A stretch of DNA of 64,000 bases from Chrysophaeum taylorii. Taxonomy: Eukaryota > Sar > Pelagophyceae > Pelagomonadales > Pelagomonadaceae. Of this stretch, positions 37,116-47,156 are shown one piece after another. Below the pieces are notes generated by a model. The model saw only the letters and a program-made list of their open reading frames with translations, was not told the origin of the DNA and ran no database searches. Positions within the stretch are counted from its first letter, which is position 1, and each line of letters starts with the position of its first letter. Made by a program: the position numbers and the translations under genes. The stretch covers positions 1 through 64,000 of the forward strand of contig JAQMWT010000390.1 of assembly GCA_029834535.1 (NCBI GenBank). The letters run 5' to 3'.

Positions 37116-38196
37116 GCTAGAATAGATCTACAATTAAGAACAACCACCTAAGCGCGCCGAAATTCAGGGGCCGGCGTGTGTGAGCAAAAGGTGGTTTTTA
37201 TGTGCGCAAACGACGCGTCTTGGGCCCCTCTACGCGCAGAAAAATCGCGAAGATCCAATTCGACGGTGTGTGAAAGTCTCGAAAGCACGACTAAATTCGC
37301 CTTGTCAGAAATTAATTAATTATAGACTCAAAATTAAGAACTCTCCTTAATAATGACTTCTAGAGGTGAGAAGACCATCACAGACTCGTCCGTGAAGCCC
37401 CCATGCAACCGCTACACTGGCGGCAGCGCCCAGGGCCGATCTTGGACCTTATTTTCATACCGACCCCCCCGGGACAGACGGTGGACGTTGTATTAATTTT
37501 GAATCATGTATGGGTACATGTCTTCTGCTCTGGACGTCGTCGCTGCGCGCGCAAAGCTGATGCCGGAAGTGCGGGACAATGACGGCGGCGTTTGTGGATG
37601 CGCGCAGCGCTTTATTCGACTTTTCGAGCGGAGGTGCGCGGAGGAAAGCGCTGCGTGCGAACTAACAGACATGGAGAAGGCTGCTTTCGTGTTGCTCCAG
37701 GGCCCGATCCCGTCGGACGCTGATGATCTCGTCGTCCAGGCCGCGCATATCGACGGGTCCAATCGTGCTGCGGCCGGCGACGACGACGAAGAGGTCTTAT
37801 TAGAGGCGAGGAAGACACCAATAGCCTCGACGACTCAGACGACGACGACGACGACACGCTGGCCAAGGCGCGCAAAGTAGGCAGACCGTCGAAGAAGTTC
37901 AAAAGCGCGAGCGCCGCGAAGGCCTCCGGTAACTCGTTGATTACGAGCTTTTTCAAGAAGCCCAAGATCGAGCTGGGTCGTCCGTCCGAAGGGATCGACG
38001 ACGAAGAAGTCGAAGCGCGGCAGGCCGCTTACAACCGCAGAAGCCGTCGCGAACGACGCGCTGCCGAACACCAACGCCGCGCCGCCGCCCACGACGCCCG
38101 CTCGGCCCGGACGCCGAGCCCGACGACGACGATAACGACGAAAAAATAGGCCGGTTCTTAATTAGGTCTGGTTCTTAATTGTAGATCTATTCTAGC
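37116..38196 (+). mobile_element. complete 1.08-kb TIR element
   Basis: Perfect 26-bp terminal inverted repeats: GCTAGAATAGATCTAC... at 37116-37141 and its inverse at 38171-38196. GTTCTTAATT is repeated once more just inside the right end. The interior encodes a small protein (37506-38149) also present in the truncated inverted copy at 14455-15527. No obvious target duplication; the terminal CTAG might itself be the target. Too small for a full transposase, so probably non-autonomous, possibly carrying only the end of one. Confidence 0.88.
37506..38149 (+). CDS. TIR-element protein, two frames joined at a GAC run
   Basis: Frame 1 (37506-37880) begins MYGYMSSALDVVAARAKLMP with a VCGC pair and a conserved LTDMEKAAFVLLQG region. 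Frame 2 (about 37830-38149, Met at 37937) reads poly-Asp, LAKARKVGRPSKKFKSA and NSLITSFFKKPKIELG, a PIP-box-like motif, then an Arg/Glu helix. The switch occurs in a (GAC)n tract, where slippage is plausible. The other copy has the same split with one more GAC. Unknown function. Confidence 0.5.
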
Positions 38197-38348
38197 TCCG
38201 TCTGGTATTTTTTTTCGCGTACGCATTCTTTTGAGGAGAAAATATGATTCAAATATCTGGCAAGCAAGAAAAAAAAAGGATAATTTTTGCGCGACCGCCG
38301 ACGATGGAGGAAGGAGGTCGCTGGTTATTCGAACGATCGGTGAGGATA

Positions 38349-38879
38349 TTAGGAGGACGAGGAGGAGCCCTGGTGGTGGTGGCGGCGGATGTGTCGTCGT
38401 CGTTGGGAGCACTTGTCGTACGCCTCTCCGGACAGGATGCGTCGGGGGGAAAGAAGGCATGTCGAAAAAGCGGGGAGGAGGTCAGTGACCGCGTCCATGA
38501 GGTGAGGGTCGAGATCGAGGGCGCGCTCGAGCGCGACACGCCGCAGGGCGCCTCTCTCGCAGATCGCGAGGCCGAACCACGCCGCCGCCGAGGACGCTCT
38601 CTTGAAGCAAGCGGTCGCCGCATCGATGTCGCCGCAGTCGAGGGCGACGATGCCCTTGGCGAGGTCGCCGTCGCCCGTTCCGCCGCGCGCGATGGCGACG
38701 GCCGACAAGGCGTCAATGCTTTTTTCGCGTAGCGCAGCTTCGAGGAGAATCCGCGTCGCCGGGAGAACCGCGCGCTCGCGCACGACCAGGGTCGCCAGCC
38801 GCTGCGCGGCCGCCTCGAGCAGCTGCGTCGTGTCCACACTGCACCACGCTGGAGAGAGAGTCATGTCGAAAACCATCAT
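38349..38879 (-). CDS. hypothetical helical-repeat protein
   Basis: 176 aa. From residue 20 to 140 it is Ala/Leu-rich and helical with TPR-like spacing (LLEAAAQRLATLVVRERAVL, DLAKGIVALDCGDIDAATAC, FGLAICERGALRRVALERAL). The last 20 residues (RRRHIRRHHHQGSSSSS) are low complexity and may reflect an unspliced end or frameshift. The GC pattern is host-like. The 3' end lies 150 bp from the TIR element, so it could be a truncated gene. Confidence 0.45.
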   Translation of the reverse strand: MMVFDMTLSPAWCSVDTTQLLEAAAQRLATLVVRERAVLPATRILLEAALREKSIDALSAVAIARGGTGDGDLAKGIVALDCGDIDAATACFKRASSAAAWFGLAICERGALRRVALERALDLDPHLMDAVTDLLPAFSTCLLSPRRILSGEAYDKCSQRRRHIRRHHHQGSSSSS

Positions 38880-39358
38880 GCGAAATATTCTAGTCAGTCT
38901 CTGGTCTCTGGTCTGAACCTAGGCCCTTACCTTTCCTTTCTGACTCACTATGGCAGTTTTTTTTTAGTGGTGTGTCCTAAATCGTCGTATTAAATGTAGG
39001 ACCGTAAAGAAACCACCGACTACTTGGCGGGTTATCGCGCCGAACTCGTGTGGCGGTAACCCTGCCACCCCCGACTTCTATTCCCCTAGTCACATTATCC
39101 TTACAACACTGACGCGACAGTGGAGCACAGCTCCTCCAGAGACGACGACGACGAAGAAGAAGAAGAAGAAGAAGAAGAAGAAGAAGAGGTTTTTTTTTTC
39201 TTACGCCAGACGCCGGTCTTCCCGCACACACACACGCACAGCGCGATAGTATCGCCGCCGATCGAGAAGCCCACTGAAAAAAATAATGTGCCGCAAATCC
39301 AACGACCCCCCCGGAAGGGTAGTTGTTGGTTGTCGTATTATATCTACAAGAAAGAAAG
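38880..39358. other. intergenic interval with GAA microsatellite
   Basis: No gene seen. A (GAC)4(GAA)12-type tract lies at 39141-39188, followed by a T-run; ORFs here on either strand are repeat-driven. Confidence 0.6.
39153..39188. repeat. (GAA)n microsatellite
   Basis: About twelve consecutive GAA triplets, preceded by four GAC triplets. Confidence 0.9.
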
Positions 39359-40873
39359 CTAGATACCTTCGGGGACGTCGTCCCCGTCTTCTATTGAGAC
39401 CGGGGCAGGGATTTTTTTGTCGTGGAGAGGGTTGTGATTTTCCGCCGCCGCCAAAGGCGGGCAGGCATCGGCGGGCTGGTGGGCGTCGTCCTGGGTGCGG
39501 ACGTCCTGGGGGAGATTCTCGTATATTCCGAGCTTCGCGGAGGACCTTCGCTCCGAGAAGAGATCGCGAAGCTCGGCGTCGCCAAGGGTCTTGCCCGCCG
39601 TTTCCGGGAGGACCATCGCCACCCACAAAGCCCCCAGGAGGGCGACGGTCGCGAGCGCGGCAAAGGTGGCAAACCTACCAATCGCGTCGCACGAAGTCAA
39701 AAACAAGGCCGAGACGAGGTAATTCGCGAGCCAGTTGACCGTCGTCGCCCCCGCGTTTCCCAGCCCCCGGACGTTCGACGGGTATATCTCGCTGTTGACG
39801 ACCCAGGGTCCCGACGATAGGCCGCACCCGAAGGCGACCAAGTAGACGACGACGCCCGTCAGGGCAGCCGCTCGATGGTCCGAGTCGTGGATGCCTAAGC
39901 CAAAGGCTGCCGCAACGATGGCCAGGCAGGTCGCAGCGACGAGGGTCGAGGGGACGATCAGGAGGCGGCGGCCGAGGCGGTCGAAGAGGGGCATCGAGAG
40001 CACGACCCCCGTACCCTGCGCGGCCGCGAGGGCAGCCGTCAGCGCGACGCTCCGAGACTCGGCGAAGCCGCACATAATCAGAATCTCGGCCCCAAAGTAC
40101 ATAATCGTGTTGATCCCGCTGAGCTGCTGGAGCACCATGAGCCCGAACCCGAGCCGAAAGATGCGGTGAAGATACGGCTCGCGCCAAACCGTCTTCAGCG
40201 CTTCCCTCAAGTTTCCGGAATCGTCGCTCGCTTCCAGCGCGTCCTCGTCGCCGCCGAGCCGTCTCACTATGCCGCGGGCCTCCTCGATGCGGCCGACGTG
40301 CGCGAGCCACCGCGGGGACTCGGGAAGCGCGAGAAAGCCAAGGAGCTGGAGAAGCGCTGGCGCCGCGGCGACGCCCATCGACAGCCGCCACCTCAACGAC
40401 GGACCTAACGTCGCCTCGGCCACGATATTCACGCCGCAGGCTGCGGCCTGGCCCAGGACGATAAACAGGTTGTAGCACGACACGAGCTTCCCCCGGATCC
40501 GCGGCGGTGCGACCTCGGCGACGTACACCGGTATCGACATGGACGACAGCCCGACCCCGCCGCCGAGGATGATGCGGCCCAGGATCAACACACCCAACGA
40601 CGGCGCCAAGGCCACCACGAGAGATCCAACGGTATACAACGCCGAGGCCACCATGATGATCGGTCTTCGACCGTATTTTTGCATCGGCCACCCGGCCGCG
40701 GCGGCCCCCACCGCGGCGACCCCCACGGTGATCGACACGACCACCTCCACTTGCGTCGCCGTCAGTCTCAGGTCTTTCCGAATAAACACCTCGGCCCCCG
40801 ACACGACCCCCGTGTCGTACCCAAACAAAAATCCACCAATCACGGCGAACACGGTCAGTACAAACAACAGCAT
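39359..40873 (-). CDS. major facilitator sugar/inositol transporter
   Basis: 504 aa with about 12 hydrophobic helices. Signature motifs of the sugar porter family: GGFLFGYDTGVVSGAEVF in TM1, WPMQKYGRRPIIM (loop 2-3), PESPRWLAHVGR (after TM6), GLMVLQQLSGINTIMYFGAE (TM7), FDRLGRRLLIV and PETAGKTL (after TM12). GYDTGVVSGA and QQLSGINTIMYF are typical of the proton/myo-inositol and related symporters, so inositol or a hexose is the likely substrate. Plasma membrane or vacuole. The first Met is only about 5 residues before TM1, so a short N-terminal exon may be missing. The start is 50 bp from the copia LTR at 40924. Confidence 0.88.
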   Translation of the reverse strand: MLLFVLTVFAVIGGFLFGYDTGVVSGAEVFIRKDLRLTATQVEVVVSITVGVAAVGAAAAGWPMQKYGRRPIIMVASALYTVGSLVVALAPSLGVLILGRIILGGGVGLSSMSIPVYVAEVAPPRIRGKLVSCYNLFIVLGQAAACGVNIVAEATLGPSLRWRLSMGVAAAPALLQLLGFLALPESPRWLAHVGRIEEARGIVRRLGGDEDALEASDDSGNLREALKTVWREPYLHRIFRLGFGLMVLQQLSGINTIMYFGAEILIMCGFAESRSVALTAALAAAQGTGVVLSMPLFDRLGRRLLIVPSTLVAATCLAIVAAAFGLGIHDSDHRAAALTGVVVYLVAFGCGLSSGPWVVNSEIYPSNVRGLGNAGATTVNWLANYLVSALFLTSCDAIGRFATFAALATVALLGALWVAMVLPETAGKTLGDAELRDLFSERRSSAKLGIYENLPQDVRTQDDAHQPADACPPLAAAENHNPLHDKKIPAPVSIEDGDDVPEGI

Positions 40874-40923
40874 GACTCACCCTCCGTCTATCGTGCTGTG
40901 CTTTACTTTAGCAGAGCAATACT

Positions 40924-40998
40924 TGTGAGGAAGCTATGACACTTACCCCTGCACCACGTCCCCATCATAGTTCTCACATCCCCATTTCAGTTCTCACA
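40924..40998 (+). repeat. copia-2A 5' LTR (75 bp)
   Basis: Shares TGTGA.GAAGCTATGACACTTACCCCTG-type sequence with the copia-2B LTRs and ends in ..CTCACA before TGGTACG. Contains a short internal duplication of TAGTTCTCACAT/CAGTTCTCACAT. Confidence 0.65.
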
Positions 40999-41100
40999 TG
41001 GTACGAGGTGTGCTCGTTCACGATCGAGCCTGTGCTTGACTTCGTGGCGACTCCTCCTCGGCTTCAGTTCATTGCTACGTGTTCGGTTCGTTTCGTCTAC

Positions 41101-41960
41101 CATGTCCTCGATCGAAATTAAAGATAGCAAGCTTTCGCAAAACCTTGATGCCTTCAGCGGTGAGCGACATTTTTTTTTTTCCACCCTTGGCCACGTCGTC
41201 TCGCGAACATGATCATCTCTACCGGCGATCACATTATCTCGACCAACGATCCTTGGACTAGCATCTCAGCATCTCGCTGCTCTGAAGGCAAATTTCGCGT
41301 CAAGCAACAACGTTGATATCCATGAAAACCGCGACATGAACTTCACGCGACTTTCTTTACAAGCGCATTACCGATGTCTACATGGGCCGTGGGGATCGCG
41401 TAGCGAACTTCCTCAACAAGTTCATCATCGGAGTATACAAGTTGCTCGGCATTGTACCTATCACCGGAGTATACAAGTTGCTCGGCATTGTACCTATCAC
41501 TGGCGTTCAAGTTGCTCGGCATTGTACCTGATCCGACGCACCCTCGAGTGTGTCCTCGCATTTGACTACGTGCATCGTGCTTCAAGCCTTACTGGCTTTG
41601 TTTTATCGTCTCGCGTTTCGTACCGACGACTGTGGTTGTACCCTCGAGAAGTTCAACAACAATCAATTTAGATGGCATGCACAACCACTTCCGCCGCGCT
41701 ATCCGCCGCGTCGTCAGCCACGACTTCAGACTCTTCCAACTGACCTACCCTAGACGCTCCCCTTTCCCACCAACCTGGCTCTACTCCATTCCGACGCACT
41801 ACCCAACTTCCTTTTGGCGGCTGCAAGGACCACTTTAAGGGGGACTGCCGCAAGTTTCAAAGTTCCGAGCTATTCCACGACAACGCGCTACCCACCATCG
41901 CCGTTCTTCTCAACAGCGCAACACTCCCAATGACCCCAACAACACCCAACAACACCAACC
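41101..41960 (+). pseudogene. copia-2A Gag fragment, degenerate
   Basis: From ATGTCCTCGATCGAAATTAA at 41101 the sequence parallels the intact Gag start of copia-2B at 45625 (MSSIEIKDSKLSQ), but with a T-run, deletions and frameshifts. At about 41420-41530 the word TTGCTCGGCATTGTACCTAT is repeated three times. Confidence 0.75.
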
Positions 41961-42239
41961 CCCCAAAACCAACACCAGCAACACTACCTTTTCTGCACCT
42001 ATGCCTACTCCAACCTTGACTGATTCTAGTTCCACTCCGCCGCTTTTCTTAATACCACCATCTATTACACCCCCTTCACCGCCTTAAACGGCCGCACCCA
42101 ACGTCTCCCATCCACCTCCCGATGCTCTATCTTATCATCTTTGCACCTTTCTGCCAATCAAGATAATTCCAAGTCAGCGTGTCTACCGTCGATTTTCTGC
42201 CGCAAGCACATCAACAACCCCATCCCATGGAAGCCTCTC

Positions 42240-42580
42240 GTTTTTGTTTTTAGCTCCCATTGCACAGTCGCCCTTCGTTCTGTATTTTCCGCTATTCGTC
42301 GCTCAACCCCTCGTTCTGTATTTTCACCTCGTCGTTACTCACCTCCTTGTTCTGTATTTTCCCCTCGTCGTTGCTCCTCTCCTCGTTCTGTCTTTTCACC
42401 TCGTCGTTGCTCCCCTCCTCGTTGTCTTTTCACCTCGTCGTTGCTCCCCTCCTCGTTCTGCATTTCGCCTATTCGTTGCTCCACTCCCCGTTGTGCATTT
42501 TCAGCTATTCGTTGATCCACTCCCCGTTCTACATTTTCTGCAGTTCGTTGATCCACTCCTCGTTGTGCTTGTCGGTTTTG
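42240..42580. repeat. ~36-bp minisatellite in copia-2A
   Basis: Imperfect tandem units of the form CCTCGTTCTGTATTTTCACC / TCGTCGTTGCTCC repeat about nine times. All three forward frames stay open through it, which produces artefactual Pro/Val/Phe-rich ORFs. Confidence 0.8.
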
Positions 42581-42827
42581 GTAAAACCAGCGAATCACGT
42601 TCCATTGCGCATTTCACCTGCCACAACTAAGCTGTGCCTGTCAATTTTTCGCGTGCGCTGCTTTCGTGCTTCCTATGTGGTTGGATCGCTCATCTTCGGA
42701 ATCCTGGACAGACGCTTCTTTGCTGTGTGATTTGTGGTTCTCCTTCGCGCACTCTCGCCTTTTTCGCCGCTTTTCTGACCTTTAAAATTCGGTTTTGCTA
42801 TCGACGTGAATTCCGTGCTCAGCACCC

Positions 42828-42926
42828 GCGACGCTATCTGCAATGTTCTTACGTGCCACTGCGACGCTATCTGCAATGTTCTTACGTGCCACTGCGACGC
42901 TATCTGCAACGTTCTTACGTGCCACA
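42828..42926. repeat. 33-bp triplicate repeat
   Basis: Three consecutive copies of the unit beginning GCGACGCTATCTGCAATGTT, differing at one base (AATG/AACG), followed by CTTACGTGCCA. Confidence 0.9.
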
Positions 42927-43949
42927 ACTGTTTTGCCACTGTCGCCAACTTCTACCGCAGTCTATTCGAGTATGACGAGCGAAGCTCGCCGCTTGTTCCT
43001 CCAACGTTGGCCCATATGGCAACTTCGTTCTTGCGAATGCGAAAACGGGCCACTTTCTTATCTGCCACAGCAGGCTGGCATACAGCAGCCTGGTCTACCC
43101 GTGTTCGTTCCTTACACCGCTGGCGCGTCCGAAGTCTTCCATCTTCGCGTACAGGACCCGGTCGTGCCCATGGCAACTTGCTCGCGCCACAACAACCAAA
43201 GACCCAACGTTCGCAAAAGTTTTGCCTGTTTTTGCTTCTTTCCTGCAATGTCAACCACCGAAGGAACTTCAACGTTGTTCTGACTCGAATCACGCTTCCC
43301 AGCTCTCGTCTACTGTTGCCCCCTTGTCACCTGTTTCTGCTGTTGCCCGATTATCACCTGTTCTTCCGCTGTTGCCCCCCCCCCTTGTCCCCTGTGCTTG
43401 ATGAGAATGCGCCGGTTTCACTGGGACTGATCACCCCATCACGTCAACCGACCATTCTACGAGTTCATGAACTCCGCCGAACCAAAGAGAGAAAACAACA
43501 AAACGTGCACAACAAAGTCGAGCCAACCAGAGCCGACAAAACAACAAGCATGCAAAACTAGAAGCATGCAAAACAAAGTCGAGCCAAACGGAGCCGACCG
43601 CGCAAAGTCGACAAAAAGCGCACATTATTCAGAAACAAATGGAGAGCCAACTCAAACCCACAATACTGGCGTTTTACCACGCACTGTTGATTCTGTGTCA
43701 TCTCATGTCGATTCTGCGTCATCTTGTCATTCCCTTCGATTCAGTGTCATCTTGTCATTCCCTGTACGTTAATTATTCTAGCTTTCGTTTGTTAGTTCAT
43801 TATGTCTTCCTTCCCCTCTGTCTCGCCCAGCCCATCCAAATCCTGCACGTCGGTTACAAGCCCTTGCCACATAATATCATTCCCTCGGTCAGCTCGGTTG
43901 CTCGGATGTTGTTCATGTTCCTTCTACTTTTTCTGGCACCATCTGCCCT

Positions 43950-44867
43950 TTGAAGTGGGTCCACCGCACGAAGTATGAATCTGGCCGCTTCAAATCGTAC
44001 ACTGCTCATCTCGTTGTCCGCGGTTACACCCAGGTTCACGGCATTGCTTACCACGACACGCACCGTCCTGTAGATGTCATCTCTCTGCTTTCATACAAGC
44101 CCCTCTCTGGCGTTGCTGTTCACGACTGGGATTTGCATAAGTGGGATGTCAGCTCCGCTTTTATCCAAGCTCCCATTGACGAAGACATCTATGTCTGGCC
44201 ACCCGAAGGTTATGCTCCTCGCCAACCCACCGATGGTTTCAAAATCATTTACACGCTCCGTCGCTCTTGGTATGGTTGCAAACAAGCTTGTCGTAATTGG
44301 TGGCTTTATTTGGAACGCTTTCTCGTCAATGACCGTGGCTTCGTCCGCGGATCTGGTGACACTTGCAGTTACAAGCTCGTGCTTCATTCTACCGTTGTCC
44401 TACGTCTCGTTCTTGTCGTTGATGATCTTCTTGTGGCGCACCCTCGTCCTTGCCTTGGTCATTACCAAGCCTTCTTCCTCCGTTTCCGAACCTTCACTGA
44501 TGTCGACGAGCTCGATCTTCACACTTACGTTGGTCTCCGCATTACGCGTGCTCGCGCACAACCAGAAGACTTGACTCCCGCTCCCAAAGTTCTTCCTCTT
44601 TCTGCGGCTGCTTCTCCTGCACCCGGCTCCCCTGCTCACGTCTTCATGGCACGCATCCCTTTTCGTCGTATTCTCCGTTGTGTCTTGTTTCTTTCTGATA
44701 TGTCTCGCCCTGATATCACTTGGACCGTCAATCCGTGTGCGCCTTTTACTGACAATCCTGGTAAACCCCACTGCAATGGTCCTCACGATCTTGCCCTTGT
44801 TCTTGGTCGCGCTTCTACCCTTCGTCTCTGTGGTTTTTTCCGACTCCAGCTGGGCCGACGACCCTGA
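43950..44867 (+). pseudogene. copia-2A reverse transcriptase
   Basis: The 305-aa ORF holds copia RT motifs: YTAHLVVRGYTQVHGIAYHD, WDVSSAFIQAPIDEDIYVWP, RRSWYGCKQACRNWWLYLER, LRLVLVVDDLLVAH (VDD catalytic) and LRRITRARAQ-like connection. It corresponds residue by residue to the RT of copia-2B (49100-49890) but is interrupted on both sides and shows substitutions in conserved positions. Confidence 0.85.
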
Positions 44868-45342
44868 TGACCGCCACTCCACTACTGGCTTTTGTTTTCT
44901 CCTTGCTGGCTCTATGATCGCCGACTGGTCCCGCTCGCAGTACCTCCTCGCCCGCTCCTCTTTTGAAGCTGAATTGCTCGCTCTTTGCGCCGCTACTGCT
45001 GAGCTCTCTTGGCTTCTCAAACTTTTTGATGCCTTTGATCTCCCTCGTCACACGGTCCCAACGTATGTCGATAACAGCACCACCATCACCCAAGTCCGTC
45101 TCCAATGTCTCATGCGGCGCACCCGCCATATTGCCATTCGCTTTTACAGCACCGCTGAATATCATCGCAACCACATCATTGATCTCCAACACAATCCCTG
45201 CCTTGACAACCTTAGCGATATCTTCTTCACCCGTAGTACACGGAAGCTCCTCCCTTCCTCCGGCTTCGTGGTCGTTACCTCGCCTCGTGACTTCACCCTG
45301 ATGTCTCCTGTCTCTTTTTTTCTGCCACACTGCCTCTCCTGA
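44680..45342 (+). pseudogene. copia-2A RNase H
   Basis: From about 44840 the frame reads FSDSSWADDPDDRHSTTGFC, RSSFEAELLALCAATAELSW, YVDNSTTITQVRLQCLMRRT and HIAIRFYSTAEYHRNHIIDL, the RNase H of copia elements with its conserved Asp, Glu and Asp. The first 150 nt of the ORF are out of frame. Confidence 0.85.
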
Positions 45343-45417
45343 CGTCTCACTTACCCCCTTTTTCCTTCTTCCTTTTCTTTCTCTTCCAGCACCTGTGTGA
45401 GGACCCCTCACTCACTC

Positions 45418-45513
45418 TGTGAAGAAGCTATGACACTTACCCCTGCACCACGTATCCAGTATCCTTACGTCTTTCTCTTATCGCTAGTCTAACGCCTCAT
45501 ACCATTCGTAACA
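45418..45513 (+). repeat. copia-2B 5' LTR (96 bp)
   Basis: Very short LTR with TG..CA ends. Preceded by the target site copy CACTC (45413-45417). Confidence 0.93.
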
Positions 45514-45524
45514 TGGTAGCAGCT
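45514..45524 (+). promoter_or_regulatory. copia-2B primer binding site, tRNA-iMet 3' end type
   Basis: TGGTAGCAG directly after the 5' LTR is complementary to the 3' end CTGCTACCA of eukaryotic initiator tRNA-Met. copia-2B therefore primes from the tRNA end, unlike copia-1. Confidence 0.75.
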
Positions 45525-45624
45525 GGTGTCCGTCACGGTCGCACGACCGCTTGACTTCCCGGACAACAGCGACTCCTCCTCGGCTTCAGTTCATTGCTAC
45601 GTGTTCGGTTCGTTATCGTTTATC

Positions 45625-46320
45625 ATGTCCTCGATCGAAATTAAGGATAGCAAGCTTTCGCAAAAACTCGATGCTTTCAGTGGTGAGCGACATCTTTTTC
45701 ACCCTTGGGCCCGGCGCTTGGAAAACATGATCATTTCCACCGGTGATCGCATTATCTTGACCACTGACACTTGGACTAGCATTTCCGCTTCTGGCTGCTC
45801 TGAAGAAGAATTTGGTCTCAAGCAGCAACGCTGGTACAGTGCACTCTTCATGGCACTACCAATGCATGATACTGATCGTGCGGATATCCGTGAAAACCGC
45901 GATATGAACTTCACGCGGCTTTACAAACGCATTACTGATGTTTACATGGGTCATGGAGATCGTGTCGCTCAGTCTGCAATTGCTTCATTGCATTCGGTGT
46001 GCAATAACATCGATGAACTTGAGTCCTTTCTTAACAAGTTCATCACTGGTGTTCAAGTTGCTCGGCATCATCAAGATTTCCCTGACTCAACTGCATTGCA
46101 GCTGCTCCAAACGAAGATCCCCGACTCGCTCTTGTCTAAAGATCTCATTGCACTTGATCCTAAATTGCGCACATATGATGGTTTCGTTGATCGCCTCCAC
46201 AGTAAAGTTTTTGATTATCTTCAGACCAAGTCTATGCACGTCCATGCTACGTTCCGTGAAAGTCCCCGTCATCGTGAACGCTCCAACTTTATGGTCGCCA
46301 TCCTTCTGAAAAGTATTTTC
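45625..46320 (+). CDS. copia-2B Gag, capsid part
   Basis: From MSSIEIKDSKLSQKLDAFSG the frame encodes a copia-type Gag: WARRLENMIISTGDRI, a Trp/Tyr-rich helix (QQRWYSALFMALPM), LYKRITDVYMGHGDRVAQSA and LESFLNKFITGVQVARHHQD, as in UBN2/gag-polypeptide of copia elements. The frame changes near 46300, where the zinc-knuckle frame (46335-) takes over. Confidence 0.85.
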
Positions 46321-46334
46321 ATCGCTTCAATGCT

Positions 46335-47156
46335 TTGCGCTCTCAACAACGTTCTAGCCCACGCCCCTCTTTTCGATCATCATTCCGTCACCCACCTTCA
46401 TCTTCACGTGGTTTTCATCGCAAGCGCCAACGCCATACTGATCTTTGTCACTTTTGTGGTATTCCTGGCCATCACCAGAATGATTGTCATAAGCGTCAGC
46501 GCTATTTGCACTCACAAGCTACCGCCCGCCCACGGCATCAACACCAATACCCACGTCGGTTGCATTCCCAATACCCACCTCGGTCCACTCCCCAATACCC
46601 ACCTAGGCCCCATCCACCCTTCTACCAACACCATCTTTTCATCCCCAATCCACCCTTGCCGCCATCTCAATCCTCTCCGCCGCTTCTTGCGTTGCCACCC
46701 TCCACCACACCCTCTGTCCCGCCTTCCACCGCTGTCACCCTTCCTGACCCATCCCTTTCTGCACCCACCTACCCGTCCTACAATTTCCACCTTCTTTCCA
46801 TCTCCCCCTCCATTCACCAAGTCCTTTCCTCCACCAACGCCCTTACCGCTCTGCTCACCGCTCGTGAGCGTGACTACCTTCACAGCACCAACCTTCGTCT
46901 CGTTGTCTATGATACCGGCGCCAACGTCAGCCTTTTTAATTCTCCCGCTGGCTTCACTGACCTGGACAACACTCAACAGCATTCCATCACTTCTGCTATC
47001 GGCACTGGCTCTGTTTCCGGTTCTGGCACTGCTCACTTAACGTTCCCTTCAATTGGTCCTCTTGAAATCGTGGTCTTCCTTCTCCTGCACCCACTCTGCC
47101 CCTCATGGTATACATGTCGCGTTTCCGCATACCCTCATCTCTCCTGGCCTTGGTGA
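46335..47156 (+). CDS. copia-2B nucleocapsid zinc knuckle and protease
   Basis: CHFCGIPGHHQNDCHKR is a canonical C-x2-C-x4-H-x4-C knuckle. After a His/Pro-rich linker comes the retropepsin active site LRLVVYDTGANVSLFNSPAG (DTG intact) at about 46890-46950 and further strands ending at the frame change near 47040. It packages RNA and processes the polyprotein. Confidence 0.85.
   Translation: MRSQQRSSPRPSFRSSFRHPPSSSRGFHRKRQRHTDLCHFCGIPGHHQNDCHKRQRYLHSQATARPRHQHQYPRRLHSQYPPRSTPQYPPRPHPPFYQHHLFIPNPPLPPSQSSPPLLALPPSTTPSVPPSTAVTLPDPSLSAPTYPSYNFHLLSISPSIHQVLSSTNALTALLTARERDYLHSTNLRLVVYDTGANVSLFNSPAGFTDLDNTQQHSITSAIGTGSVSGSGTAHLTFPSIGPLEIVVFLLLHPLCPSWYTCRVSAYPHLSWPW

Noticed and set aside
39675-40880. 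Second long ORF on the minus strand over the transporter
   Set aside because: Arg/Gly-rich frame shadow of the transporter produced by high GC; no domain.
42240-42580. CRISPR-like regular repeats
   Set aside because: Units are contiguous and imperfect without unique spacers, inside a copia element of a eukaryotic genome; this is a minisatellite.
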